Of a stretch of DNA of 64,000 nt, positions 42,775 to 52,094 are shown piece after piece. Each line of letters opens with the position of its first letter. Position 1 is the stretch's first letter. The stretch is from Paenibacillus andongensis (GTDB lineage: Bacteria; Bacillota; Bacilli; Paenibacillales; NBRC-103111), in the NCBI RefSeq assembly GCF_025369935.1, contig NZ_CP104467.1, forward strand, positions 3,107,001 to 3,171,000, written 5' to 3'. Both the position numbers and the translations under genes were made by a program. Below the pieces are notes generated by a model. That model saw nothing but the letters and a program-made list of their open reading frames with translations. It had not been told where the DNA came from and did not search any database.

Positions 42775-44145
42775 ATGGCAGCAGTATTTTTACATAAGAA
42801 ACGCAAACCTCGTTTGGAGCAAGGACACCCATGGGTATACAAAAGTGAAATCGAGCGTGTAGATGGTGTGATCGAACCAGGACAACTAGTTCCTGTTCAA
42901 ACGCATCTTGGTCAATACCTTGCAACGGGGTATTATAATGAGGCTTCCCAAATTACGGTCCGAATCGTATCCTATAAGCCGCTTGAAGCGATGACAACGG
43001 AGTTTTTCGTTGAGCGGTTTACACGCTGTTTACAGCATCGCAAGCGCTTTGTGAAAGATGCGCAATCTTATCGCTTGGTTTATGGCGAAGCCGACTTTTT
43101 GCCGGGACTCATTGTAGATAAATTTGAGGATACACTGGTTGTCCAGATTCTCACGATGGGGATGGATCGCTGCAGAGAACAAATTGTTGCTGCATTAGTT
43201 CAGGTTGTGAAGCCAACTGGTATTTTTGAACGCAGTGATGTTTCGATTCGTGAGCTGGAAGGGTTGAAACAGACCAAGGGCTTACTGTATGGCGAGTGTC
43301 CCAAACATGTTGACATTTTGGAAAATGGCCTGCGCATTCGCGTTGACATTGAAGAAGGTCAGAAAACCGGTTATTTCTTTGACCAAAGAGAGAATCGCGC
43401 AGCCATCGCTCCGCTAATGACTGGATGGGGACATCGCAGCGGAATTGAACTGAAAGTGGTTGAGGAGGATGGCGTGAGCCAGACACTTCCAGTGAATGCG
43501 AACGGCAAAGTCGTGTCCTTTCCATATTGGGACGGTGCTTCTGTACTGGAATGTTTCTCGCATACGGGGAGCTTCACGTTAAATGCCTGTAAGTTCGGTG
43601 CGAAAAAAGTAACCTGCCTCGATATTTCGGAGCATGCGATTGAAAGCGCGCGGACGAACGTTGCATTGAACGGTTTTGAAGAACGCGTAGAGTTTGTGGT
43701 CGCAGATGCTTTTGAATACTTGCGTACACAAGTCAAAGGCTTGGATGAGCGGAAGATTCGTGCCAATGCGGGCAGCGGTAAAGCTAAAGTGGATACGTCG
43801 AAGCCGGTTGCAGAAGGTGGACGGACTTGGGATGTGGTCATCCTTGATCCTCCTGCTTTCGCAAAAACGAAGAGTGCCGTCGAAGGTGCCTGCCGCGGCT
43901 ACAAGGATATTAACTTACACGGCATGAAGCTTGTGAACGAAGGCGGCTACTTGGTAACAGCGAGTTGTTCCTATCACATGCACCCTGAGTTGTTCCTTGA
44001 GACCATTCATGCGGCTGCGACTGATGCAGGTAAAATTCTGCGATTAATAGAGTTCCGTGAAGCGGGTATGGATCATCCACGCATCCTCGGTGTTGATGAG
44101 GGACATTACTTGAAGTTTGCAATCTTTGAGGTACGGAGTAAGTAG
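42775..44145 (+). CDS. Class I rRNA large-subunit methyltransferase, RlmI-like, with insertions
   Basis: SAM-dependent methyltransferase of the RlmI family (m5C on 23S rRNA in E. coli). N-terminal PUA domain (LEQGHPWVYKSEI), then a Rossmann domain with EEGQKTGYFFDQRENR, motif I LECFSHTGSFTLNACKFGA, LDISEHAIESARTN, and DPPAFAKTK; TASCSYHM holds the family cysteine. 456 residues from ATG 42775 (AAGGACGG upstream), versus about 396 in E. coli; the excess comes from two insertions, around residues 215-250 (after EnRAAIAPLM) and around 325-350 (lysine-rich before the DPPAF motif). The frame is open back to 42655 with no ribosome site. Target base is inferred only. Confidence 0.85.
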   Translation: MAAVFLHKKRKPRLEQGHPWVYKSEIERVDGVIEPGQLVPVQTHLGQYLATGYYNEASQITVRIVSYKPLEAMTTEFFVERFTRCLQHRKRFVKDAQSYRLVYGEADFLPGLIVDKFEDTLVVQILTMGMDRCREQIVAALVQVVKPTGIFERSDVSIRELEGLKQTKGLLYGECPKHVDILENGLRIRVDIEEGQKTGYFFDQRENRAAIAPLMTGWGHRSGIELKVVEEDGVSQTLPVNANGKVVSFPYWDGASVLECFSHTGSFTLNACKFGAKKVTCLDISEHAIESARTNVALNGFEERVEFVVADAFEYLRTQVKGLDERKIRANAGSGKAKVDTSKPVAEGGRTWDVVILDPPAFAKTKSAVEGACRGYKDINLHGMKLVNEGGYLVTASCSYHMHPELFLETIHAAATDAGKILRLIEFREAGMDHPRILGVDEGHYLKFAIFEVRSK

Positions 44146-44170
44146 AAAAACGGACAGATCTGACTTTGAA

Positions 44171-44199
44171 AAGCAAGGCTAATGAGCCTTGCTTTTTTT
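44171..44199 (+). terminator. Terminator after the RlmI-like gene
   Basis: Arms AAGCAAGGCT and AGCCTTGCTT with an AATG loop and a T run. Confidence 0.92.
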
Positions 44200-44481
44200 G
44201 TTTTGTCCGCAGGCTGTCTCGGAGGCTCGAATGCAGCGAAAGTGTCGCGAGACGTCTGAAAAGGACCTCTCAGCTGCTGAGAGCAGGCAAAGCAATCGGA
44301 TTTTGAACATAATTACAAAGTTTAAGAGTTAATATTTATTATCAGCAATTGAATTTGTAAAGGATGGAAAGAAGGTTAAACATAGGAAACACTTGAATAC
44401 TTACATACCGAATGTAATTTATGATCTCCTCAGAGCAAGATCCCACTTCAATTAATGAAATGGCAAAGGAGCAAACAACCA
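44200..44481. other. Gap before the TolB-like gene
   Basis: Apart from the hairpin repeat at 44216-44253 nothing recognisable was found in this stretch. It is AT-rich from 44300 on and ends in the ribosome site AAAGGAG. No open frame of note. Confidence 0.5.
44216..44253 (+). repeat. Hairpin element with conserved loop, copy 2
   Basis: Arms GTCTCG and CGAGAC enclose GAGGCTCGAATGCAGCGAAA plus a few bases. Related to the element at 18229-18269 by its loop, while the stem bases differ. Both copies follow a T-run terminator by less than 100 bases. Confidence 0.6.
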
Positions 44482-45366
44482 ATGAATACTTTAAAGCAGG
44501 CTCACAAGATCTTAGGTCGAAATGTGATCAGTACCCTCGAAACCGTGGATATTCAGACTGGCGAACGAAAGGCTTTGGCTCAATTTAACAATCTGATCGA
44601 AGCTCCTAACTGGACGGCTGATGGTAAGCGGCTCATTTATAACAGCTTAGGTCGCCTTTATTCCTTCGACATTGCCACACTAGAAAGTACGGTTATCGAC
44701 ACGGGGTATGCCATGCAATGTAACAATGACCATGTGTTGTCACCTGACAATACTCACATCGCGGTAAGTCACCATACGCAGGAGGATGGTCATTCGCGCA
44801 TTTATGTTTTGCCCTTAAAGGGCGGCAATCCTGTCCTCATCACACCACTGGCACCTAGCTATCTGCATGGCTGGTCGCCAGACGGCAGCACATTAGCTTA
44901 TTGCGCCGAGAGGAACGGCCAGTACGATATTTACACCATTCCTGTAACTGGCGGTGTTGAAACGCAGCTGACCGATTCTCCCGGTCTTGACGACGGCCCT
45001 GAATACTCGCCGGATGGCATGCACATTTGGTTTAACTCAGTCCGTACAGGCCTTATGCAGGTATGGCGAATGAATGCCGACGGCAGTGAACAGACACAAA
45101 TGACATATGATGAAAGTAACAGCTGGTTTCCGCATATCTCTCCCAATGGAGAGTCTATAGCCTTTCTATCTTACTATAAAGATGATGTCGCTCCAGGGGA
45201 CCATCCACCAAATAAGCATGTAGAAATTCGATTGATGTCTAGTGCTGGTGGAGAATTTCGCACACTGGTTAAGTTGTTCGGAGGTCAGGGTACAATCAAC
45301 GTTAATTCTTGGTCGCCCGATAGCAGGCATCTGGCATTTGTCAGTTATCAGCTAAAGGAAAAATAA
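44482..45366 (+). CDS. TolB-like beta-propeller protein, cytoplasmic
   Basis: 294 residues built of WD40-like/TolB repeats: [85 protein letters not shown]. Each repeat has the S-P-D/N-G turn and an aromatic strand, giving a six-bladed propeller. No signal peptide, so unlike TolB it stays inside the cell. ATG 44482 with AAAGGAG 10 bases upstream; a longer frame to 44455 lacks a ribosome site. Related proteins are widespread in Paenibacillus and Bacillus with unknown role, perhaps carbohydrate or lactonase related. Confidence 0.85.
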   Translation: MNTLKQAHKILGRNVISTLETVDIQTGERKALAQFNNLIEAPNWTADGKRLIYNSLGRLYSFDIATLESTVIDTGYAMQCNNDHVLSPDNTHIAVSHHTQEDGHSRIYVLPLKGGNPVLITPLAPSYLHGWSPDGSTLAYCAERNGQYDIYTIPVTGGVETQLTDSPGLDDGPEYSPDGMHIWFNSVRTGLMQVWRMNADGSEQTQMTYDESNSWFPHISPNGESIAFLSYYKDDVAPGDHPPNKHVEIRLMSSAGGEFRTLVKLFGGQGTINVNSWSPDSRHLAFVSYQLKEK

Positions 45367-45609
45367 CATGACCTAAGGGGAGAACCACTACTTCCGTAGC
45401 GGGCATTTCCCGCTCGATTTGGGTTGGCGGCATCGTAATGCTCATATGTGTGGGACTACTGTGAGTACTAAGAGGTTTTGCAAAAGTGAAAACAGAAGGG
45501 GTTCCTGCTAATGGAACTATTTCTTCCAAATGTTAAATGCTATCTTATTTTATGGGCAAGGTAAAGTAAGGGAAAAAGACTTATTAACACACTGGAGGTA
45601 AGGTGTCGT

Positions 45610-46377
45610 ATGAGGAAAATTGCAGCAATTACAGGAGGTGGCCAAGGTATTGGACGTGCCATTGCCATGGCTTTTGCCCAAGAAGGATTTGGTATCTCTA
45701 TCGCCGATGTAAATGAGGATGCTGGCCTGGAAACGGTTGAGCTCCTTCGCCCATATACGGAAGATGCGATGTTTATGAAGTTGGACGTGTCTAAGGAAGA
45801 GGAAGTACGACATTGGATTGAACGCACCTCCACTGATTTGGGTGGTCTCGATGTGCTTGTTAATAATGCAGGAATTATGCACAATGCAGATGTTTTAGAG
45901 CTCACGATTGAGCAGTTTCAACGAGTGATTTCCGTTAATTTGAGCGGGGCATTTCTCTGTTCGCAGGCAGCGGCTCGAATTATGAAGCAGAGTGGGAAAG
46001 GTGGTTCTATCATTAACATGGCGTCTACAAGAGCTTTCATGTCAGAACCCAATACAGAAGCGTATTCCGCCTCCAAAGGTGGTATTGCTGCATTAACGCA
46101 CGCAATGGCTGTCAGTTTAGGGGGCTATGGAATACGCGTAAATTCGATATCTCCAGGATGGATCGAGGTAAGAGAATGGCAGCTCTCTTCTCGGAAGGAA
46201 ATCGTTGTCCATTCGGAAACAGATCGAAAGCAACATCCAGTAGGCCGGGTCGGGAAACCCGAGGATATCGCGGACGCTTGTCTATATTTATCCAGCGAAA
46301 AGGCTGGATTCATCACGGGTCAGAATCTGACTGTTGATGGCGGGATGACTGTTAAAATGATCTACGAAGAGGAATAG
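45610..46377 (+). CDS. Short-chain dehydrogenase/reductase
   Basis: Classical SDR oxidoreductase, 255 residues. NAD(P)-binding TGGGQGIGRAIA near the N-terminus, the acidic residue in SIADVNED after strand 2 favouring NAD, NNAG at about residue 90, catalytic Ser in IINMASTRAF, YSASK for Tyr and Lys, and the SPGW motif. The C-terminus FITGQNLTVDGGM is typical of the fabG/glucose dehydrogenase-like group. ATG 45610 follows GGAGGTAAGG. Substrate not predictable. Its neighbours are a TolB-like gene and citrate synthase, each with its own gap. Confidence 0.92.
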   Translation: MRKIAAITGGGQGIGRAIAMAFAQEGFGISIADVNEDAGLETVELLRPYTEDAMFMKLDVSKEEEVRHWIERTSTDLGGLDVLVNNAGIMHNADVLELTIEQFQRVISVNLSGAFLCSQAAARIMKQSGKGGSIINMASTRAFMSEPNTEAYSASKGGIAALTHAMAVSLGGYGIRVNSISPGWIEVREWQLSSRKEIVVHSETDRKQHPVGRVGKPEDIADACLYLSSEKAGFITGQNLTVDGGMTVKMIYEEE

Positions 46378-46539
46378 CCAAGTAATGAGACCATATCGAT
46401 AAATTTTTATGATTGATATAAATATTTTATTGAATTTTATTTATCGTGCTGAAAGGAAACTCCAATTGGATGAAACTGTCATTACCGACTAAAATGAGGG
46501 AAGTACGATTTCACTTCTCATCGAAAGGCAGATGACAGT

Positions 46540-47649
46540 ATGGCATCCGTAACAGGTTTAGAAGGCATTATTGCAGCAGAAACAGAATTATCCTTAGTGG
46601 ATGGGGATAAAGGATATCTTGTATATCGCGGCCATGAAGCTAAGAAGCTAGCCTTGGATAAAAGTTTCGAAGAAGTGGCTTATTTACTCTGGCATGGTGA
46701 GCTGCCTACTGAAGAGATACTTGTTAATTTCAGAGCCCAATGGTCGGCTCATCGGCATTTGCCTGAAACATTGAAAGTAGCCTTAAATTTGCTGCCTCTG
46801 GAATGCGATATGATGAGTGTGCTGCGTACAGCGATCTCATTTCTAGGAACAGAGTCCGTGAACGAAACTGCTTGGCCTCCTCAGTATGAATCAGTTTTGG
46901 CATATACAGCTTTGCTGCCAACCATTATTGCTTTTAAGTATCGACATTCATTGGGACTTCAGCCTATTGAACCTAATCCAGAGCTGGGTCATGTAGCCAA
47001 TTATTTGTATATGCTGACTGGTATAGTCCCACAGACAGTTCATGTGAAGGTGTTAACGGCTTATTTCATACTAGCCATGGAACATGGGATGAATGCTTCT
47101 ACGTTTGCAGGACGTGTAGTGCTGTCTACACAATCTGATGTTGCTTCAGCTCTCTGCGCATCGATTGGCGCGATGAAAGGGCCGCTTCATGGAGGAGCAC
47201 CTTCTGAAGTCCTTCATATGCTGGATGAAATAGGAACCAAAGATCGTGCGGAAGCATGGTTGATTGAACAGCTGGAAGCGGGTAATCGGTTGATGGGTTT
47301 TGGACATCGCATTTATAAAACGAGTGATCCTCGGGCGGAAGCGCTAAGGCAAATCATAACGGAATTAGCCTCAGAGGATCCATGGTTCGAACTTGCTATT
47401 CACGTTGAAAAGTTGGCAGTCGATCTGTTGGCTGTTTATAAACCAGGCCGGAAATTGTATGTGAATGTGGAGTTTTATGCGGCAGCCGTAATGCGGGCTA
47501 TCGCCTTACCTAAATCTTTATTTACACCTAGCTTTACAGCTAGCCGAATGGTCGGATGGACAGCTCATTTACTGGAGCAAGCAAGCTGTAATCGTATTTT
47601 TCGGCCGCAATCCGTCTATATAGGTGAGATGCCTGCTGCCTTAAAATAG
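46540..47649 (+). CDS. Citrate synthase (possibly 2-methylcitrate), CitA-like
   Basis: Condenses oxaloacetate with acetyl-CoA (or propionyl-CoA). 369 residues, the short Gram-positive/type I form. Catalytic residues: His182 in MEHGMNAS, His256 in GFGHRIYKTSDPR, and at the third position Glu311 in VNVEFYAAAV where most citrate synthases have Asp. The CoA region KGPLHGGAPSEV is intact. The substitution, as I recall, is also seen in B. subtilis CitA, the minor citrate synthase, so this is likely the CitA-type paralogue rather than the main TCA enzyme. ATG 46540 follows GAAAGGCAG. Monocistronic, terminator after it. Confidence 0.88.
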   Translation: MASVTGLEGIIAAETELSLVDGDKGYLVYRGHEAKKLALDKSFEEVAYLLWHGELPTEEILVNFRAQWSAHRHLPETLKVALNLLPLECDMMSVLRTAISFLGTESVNETAWPPQYESVLAYTALLPTIIAFKYRHSLGLQPIEPNPELGHVANYLYMLTGIVPQTVHVKVLTAYFILAMEHGMNASTFAGRVVLSTQSDVASALCASIGAMKGPLHGGAPSEVLHMLDEIGTKDRAEAWLIEQLEAGNRLMGFGHRIYKTSDPRAEALRQIITELASEDPWFELAIHVEKLAVDLLAVYKPGRKLYVNVEFYAAAVMRAIALPKSLFTPSFTASRMVGWTAHLLEQASCNRIFRPQSVYIGEMPAALK

Positions 47650-47665
47650 CCATAAAACCTAACTA

Positions 47666-47693
47666 AGTGAGGCAACTGAGCCTCGCTTTTTTT
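47666..47693 (+). terminator. Terminator after citrate synthase gene
   Basis: Arms AGTGAGGC and GCCTCGCT (one wobble pair) and a T run of seven. Confidence 0.85.
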
Positions 47694-47906
47694 GTGCGCT
47701 ATAGCGTGGGCTTCACTATTTATCGGAACGTCCCACATCCAGTCATTTAAATCGAAAGAGATCAAATAAGTGATTGACGTTCCTTTAAGGGATGCATTTA
47801 CCACGTCGAAACTTGAAACCAATAGAACTCCACAGTAATATAACCCTATAGTTATATATCGAACAGGCTTGAGCGCTTGAACAGTTTTAATGAGGAGGAA
47901 TAGAAA

Positions 47907-48389
47907 ATGTTGGCTTCTATACAAAAAGTTGAGGGTGGCTATCTCGCTCGCTTTGATCGTCCATTGAAACACTCCGTTGAAAAAGTCTGGGCTGCTTTAA
48001 CCGATAATGATAAGCTTGTCAGATGGATGTCTAATCTCCAAGTTGAGGATCTTCGCATCGGAGGAAATATCAAATTTGATATGAAGGACGAATCTGGGAC
48101 TTACATCGATATGAAAATTACAGATTTCGAACCATACTCCGTCTTAGAATTCGAGTGGGGTAAAGATCGAGTTCGCTTCGAATTATACCCAAAGCCGGAA
48201 GGCTGTTTACTTCTATTAAATGAGTTAATTAGCGAAATAACCGATCATACGCCAAAAGATTTATCAGGATGGCACATTTGCCTCGATATGATGTATGCTT
48301 TATTAGATGGTCACTTCATGGACTTTCCAAAAGGTGAATGGGAAAAGTGGTATGAACAGTACAAAGTAGCAGTCAGCAGTTTAGTTTAG
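47907..48389 (+). CDS. SRPBCC (AHSA1-like) domain protein
   Basis: 160-residue protein with the helix-grip fold: N-terminal FDRPLKHSVEKVWAALTDND is the usual first strand and helix, followed by WMSNLQVEDLRIGGNIKFDM, and a long C-terminal helix around GWHICLDMMYALLDGH. Such proteins bind hydrophobic ligands or modulate Hsp90 (AHSA1); the actual ligand is unknown. In Bacillus relatives they are often encoded beside ArsR-type regulators, but none is here. ATG 47907 has GAGGAGGAAT upstream. A palindrome-like ATAACCCTATAGTTAT sits about 60 bases upstream and might be an operator. Confidence 0.85.
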   Translation: MLASIQKVEGGYLARFDRPLKHSVEKVWAALTDNDKLVRWMSNLQVEDLRIGGNIKFDMKDESGTYIDMKITDFEPYSVLEFEWGKDRVRFELYPKPEGCLLLLNELISEITDHTPKDLSGWHICLDMMYALLDGHFMDFPKGEWEKWYEQYKVAVSSLV

Positions 48390-48408
48390 AACAAAGCATA
48401 GGGTATAT

Positions 48409-48455
48409 ATAAGCTGATCTCACGGTCCTAATGACGGGGGAACAGCTTATTTGTT
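48409..48455 (+). terminator. Terminator-like hairpin after the SRPBCC gene
   Basis: Arms ATAAGCTG and CAGCTTAT around a 26-base loop, followed by TTGTTC. Weak. Confidence 0.45.
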
Positions 48456-48541
48456 CTGGCGAAAGCCCATCATCTCCCACACCTCTTTTCTACCAAAAGT
48501 ATGATAGAATAGGAGAGATATGAGAACAAAGGAGCCTGTAT

Positions 48542-51500
48542 ATGTCCATTCGATTCGTAATCGGCAGAGCCGGAAGTGGCAAAAGCGAACGCTGCCTCAC
48601 AGAGATGAAGCAGCATTTGGCGGCAGAACCGGAAGGTCATCCGCTTATTTTACTCGTTCCTGAGCAAGCAACGTTTCAGGCGGAGCATGCACTTGTCTCT
48701 GATCCCAGCATTCGTGGAATGATCCGCGCTCAGGTGTTAAGTTTTCACCGTTTGGCATGGCGTGTCATGCAAGAAGAAGGCGGCACAGCGAGGCTGCCCA
48801 TTGATGATACAGGCAAGAAATTGCTGTTAACCAGCATTTTACATAAATATAAAGATGAGCTTCACCTATTCGGTCATTCGGCGGAGCAAATGGGGTTCGT
48901 CGACAGGCTGAATCAGCTTTTCACAGAAATGAAACGGTATTGTGTTACCGCTAAGCAGCTCGAAGAACACGAGAACAGACGTGTGGTTACGCTCGGAGAG
49001 AGCGGATTGCTGCGTGATAAAATGCATGACATTCAGTTAGTCTATCGCCAATTTGAATCTGAGCTTTCCCGTCAGTATTTGGACGGCGAGGATTATTTAA
49101 CGCTACTGGCGGAGCAAATACCGAATTCCGCTTATTTGCGGTCGGCATCGATCTGGATCGACGGTTTCCATGGCTTTACGCCGCAAGAATTTGCGGTGCT
49201 TGGCGCACTTTTCGCTGCATGCAAACAGGTGACGGTTACACTCTGTTTGGATCGTGAGCTGCAGGCCGGCGATACGCCTGACGAGCTGGATTTGTTTCAC
49301 CCGACAGCGACGACGATGGTACGGATGCAAGAACTCATTTGGAAGCTTGGCTTACCGGCAGCTGAAGTTCATCTTATGGCTCCTGAAACATCGCCGCGCT
49401 ATGAAGATAGTCCGGCTCTAGGCTATTTAGAGCGAAATTTCGATCGACGTATAGGTGGCGGTGCTGGGCGATATACGCCTGCGCCAAATGAGAAATTAAG
49501 TGACCAGCTTGTTATTAGGGAGGCTGTCCATCGCCGTGCTGAGGTTGAGGGTGCCGTGCGGGATATGCTGCTGTTGGTTCGTGAACATGGCGTTCGATGG
49601 CGGGAAATTGCTGTCATGGTACGGAACATGGAAGGTTATCAGGATTTGTTAAAAGCAGTTTTGACCGATTATGACATTCCTCACTTCTTTGACCAAAAGC
49701 GATCAGTCCTTCATCATCCACTCGTTGAATTCATTCGCTCAGCCTTGGAAGTTGTGCAGCACAATTGGCATTACGACGCCGTATTTCGGTGTGTCAAAAC
49801 GGATCTGCTGCTGCCAATGGAAGCAGCTTTCCAGCGGACGGAGCTGGATAAATTAGAAAATTATGTGCTTGCCTTCGGTATTCAAGGATACAGATGGACG
49901 GACGGAAAACCATGGACCTTTAAATTCCGAGCTAATTTGGAGCAAGCGGACGATGGTGAACAGGAGCAAACGGCTGAGCTGCAGTCCTTAAATACGAGCA
50001 AAGCGTGGGTTGTAAGACCACTACTGGCTTTTTCGAAACGTTTGCAGCAAGCAAGCTCGGTGAAAGAGCAAGTTGAAGCGTTATATGAGCTTCTGATCAC
50101 TGTACAAGCTCCTGAAAAATTAGAATCATGGAGTCAGCAAGCAATCTTAGATGGGAAGCCAGAAAAAGCGCGAGAGCATGGACAAATGTGGGATAGTGTC
50201 ATGGATATGTTGGATCAATTAGTAGAGACGATGGGGGAAGACTCCTTAAGTCTGGAGCTTTTTAACGGACTTATTGAGACGGGCATGGAGAGTATGAAGC
50301 TAGGTTTAGTGCCGCCATCGATGGATCAGTTATTGATTGGAAGTATGGATCGGACACGTTCCAGCGGGATTCGATATGCTTACATCTTGGGCGTCAACGA
50401 TGGGGTTATCCCTGCTCAAATGGATGAAAAAGGCGTCCTTACGGAAGCGGAAAGAAGTGTGCTCACGGAGTCAGGTTTGCCAATGGCGGATGGCAGTCGC
50501 CGCAAGCTGCTGGACGAGCAGTTTATTGTGTATACGTCGCTAACCGTGCCAGGCAAAAGGCTTTGGATAAGCTACCCACTTGCCGATGAGGAAGGGAAAT
50601 CCCTTCTTCCTTCGGAGCTAATCAAGCAGATGCGTCAGCTTTTTCCGGGGACAGATGCTCCTCTTTTACTTGCTGAACCAGCAGCAGAATCACCGGAAGG
50701 CGAGCAGGCGGCTTATATTTCACATCCCATTCAAGCCATCTCCTATTTGGCTGTTCGTATGAAGCATTGGATGCTTGGTGGACGAATGGCTGACCTTTGG
50801 TGGGAAACGTACAATTGGTATGCCGAGCAGCCGATGTGGCAGATGAAGCTGCAATCGTTAGTTCAAGCGCTGCAATATACGAATAAAGAGAATGGCCTCA
50901 GATTGAAGACAAGCAAGCTTCTATATGGGCAAAATTTACGTGCGAGTGTATCGAGAATGGAGAAGTATGTGGCTTGTCCTTTCTCGCATTTCGTGTCCCA
51001 TGGCTTAAGACTGCAGGAAAGACGGGTTTACCGACTAGATGCTCCGGATATTGGGCAATTGTTCCACGCAGCGTTAAATCAGTTTGTGCAAAAGCTCCAG
51101 CAGGATCAGCTCGACTGGGGCTCGCTTACGGCCGAGCAATGTATGGAGCGTTCCGCTCAGGTCGTGGACGAGCTCGCGCCAAAGCTCCAGGGAGAAATTC
51201 TGTTAAGTTCCAGCCGTTATGCTTACATAGCTAGAAAGTTGAAGCAGGTCGTAGGCAGAGCCGCTGTTGTGCTCGGTGAGCATGCCAAGCATGGGCAGTT
51301 TCAGCCATTAGGTCTGGAGATTGATTTTGGACCTGGTAAGGAATTGCCGCCGCTAACCTTTGAGTTGGATAATGGCTGTACCATGGAAATTATCGGCCGA
51401 ATTGACCGTGTAGATAGAGCTGATGGCGAGCAGGGCGTTCTTTTGCGCGTTATTGACTATAAATCGAGTCAAACCTCTTTGCAGTTATCTGAGGTGTATT

Positions 51501-52072
51501 ACGGTCTTTCGCTGCAAATGCTGACGTATTTGGACGTCATTATTACCCATGCGGAACAGTGGCTGGGTATTGCGGCGAAGCCCGCAGGCGTGCTTTATTT
51601 CCATGTGCATAATCCGATGCTCCAGCAAAAAAATGCGCTCGATCCCACTGAAGTGGAGAAGGAGCTGCGTAAACGGTTTAAAATGAAGGGCTTAATCACC
51701 GCTCATGCGGAAGTAGCCGGTATGATGGACGATGAGCTGGTGAAGAGTGCCGGTCACTCACAGCTTATCCCTGTTGCCTTGAAGAAGGATGGAGGCTTCT
51801 ATTCAACTTCTTCGGTTGCTACGGATGAACAGTGGGATACGCTTCGGAAATATGTGCGGAAACAGGTCAAGCAGATCGGAACGGGTATCACAGATGGACA
51901 TGTGGATATTGCTCCATACCGTTTGGGTAAAAAAACTGCCTGTATGCATTGTTCGTATAAATCGATTTGTCAATTTGATCCTTTATTTGAAGGCAATGAG
52001 GTTCACCAGCTCAAGCAACGGGGTAAAGATCAGCTCTGGTCCGATCTGGAGCAAAACGTGAGCCAAGCTTAA
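48542..52072 (+). CDS. addB: AddB, helicase-nuclease subunit (double-strand break repair)
   Basis: Subunit of the AddAB helicase-nuclease, the Gram-positive RecBCD counterpart, that resects DNA ends until it meets a Chi site. Walker A GRAGSGKSE at residues 8-16. The C-terminal RecB-type nuclease domain includes RVIDYKSSQ (catalytic Asp, Lys) and the iron-sulfur cysteines: first in VACPFSHF, the rest in ACMHCSYKSIC near the end. The helicase motifs are degenerate, as expected for AddB. 1176 residues (B. subtilis 1166). ATG 48542 with AAAGGAGCC. Ends 22 bases before addA. Confidence 0.97.
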   Translation: MSIRFVIGRAGSGKSERCLTEMKQHLAAEPEGHPLILLVPEQATFQAEHALVSDPSIRGMIRAQVLSFHRLAWRVMQEEGGTARLPIDDTGKKLLLTSILHKYKDELHLFGHSAEQMGFVDRLNQLFTEMKRYCVTAKQLEEHENRRVVTLGESGLLRDKMHDIQLVYRQFESELSRQYLDGEDYLTLLAEQIPNSAYLRSASIWIDGFHGFTPQEFAVLGALFAACKQVTVTLCLDRELQAGDTPDELDLFHPTATTMVRMQELIWKLGLPAAEVHLMAPETSPRYEDSPALGYLERNFDRRIGGGAGRYTPAPNEKLSDQLVIREAVHRRAEVEGAVRDMLLLVREHGVRWREIAVMVRNMEGYQDLLKAVLTDYDIPHFFDQKRSVLHHPLVEFIRSALEVVQHNWHYDAVFRCVKTDLLLPMEAAFQRTELDKLENYVLAFGIQGYRWTDGKPWTFKFRANLEQADDGEQEQTAELQSLNTSKAWVVRPLLAFSKRLQQASSVKEQVEALYELLITVQAPEKLESWSQQAILDGKPEKAREHGQMWDSVMDMLDQLVETMGEDSLSLELFNGLIETGMESMKLGLVPPSMDQLLIGSMDRTRSSGIRYAYILGVNDGVIPAQMDEKGVLTEAERSVLTESGLPMADGSRRKLLDEQFIVYTSLTVPGKRLWISYPLADEEGKSLLPSELIKQMRQLFPGTDAPLLLAEPAAESPEGEQAAYISHPIQAISYLAVRMKHWMLGGRMADLWWETYNWYAEQPMWQMKLQSLVQALQYTNKENGLRLKTSKLLYGQNLRASVSRMEKYVACPFSHFVSHGLRLQERRVYRLDAPDIGQLFHAALNQFVQKLQQDQLDWGSLTAEQCMERSAQVVDELAPKLQGEILLSSSRYAYIARKLKQVVGRAAVVLGEHAKHGQFQPLGLEIDFGPGKELPPLTFELDNGCTMEIIGRIDRVDRADGEQGVLLRVIDYKSSQTSLQLSEVYYGLSLQMLTYLDVIITHAEQWLGIAAKPAGVLYFHVHNPMLQQKNALDPTEVEKELRKRFKMKGLITAHAEVAGMMDDELVKSAGHSQLIPVALKKDGGFYSTSSVATDEQWDTLRKYVRKQVKQIGTGITDGHVDIAPYRLGKKTACMHCSYKSICQFDPLFEGNEVHQLKQRGKDQLWSDLEQNVSQA

Positions 52073-52094
52073 AGGCAGAAAGGAGCGTACATAC

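Noticed and set aside
45341..45529. Minus-strand frame of 62 codons between the TolB-like and SDR genes
   Set aside because: Starts with TTG without a ribosome site, overlaps the end of the TolB-like gene and shows no recognisable domain. It could be a gene remnant but cannot be supported.
47616..47972. Minus-strand frame of 118 codons over the gap before the SRPBCC gene
   Set aside because: Overlaps the ends of both neighbours on the other strand, crosses a good terminator, and has no ribosome site.
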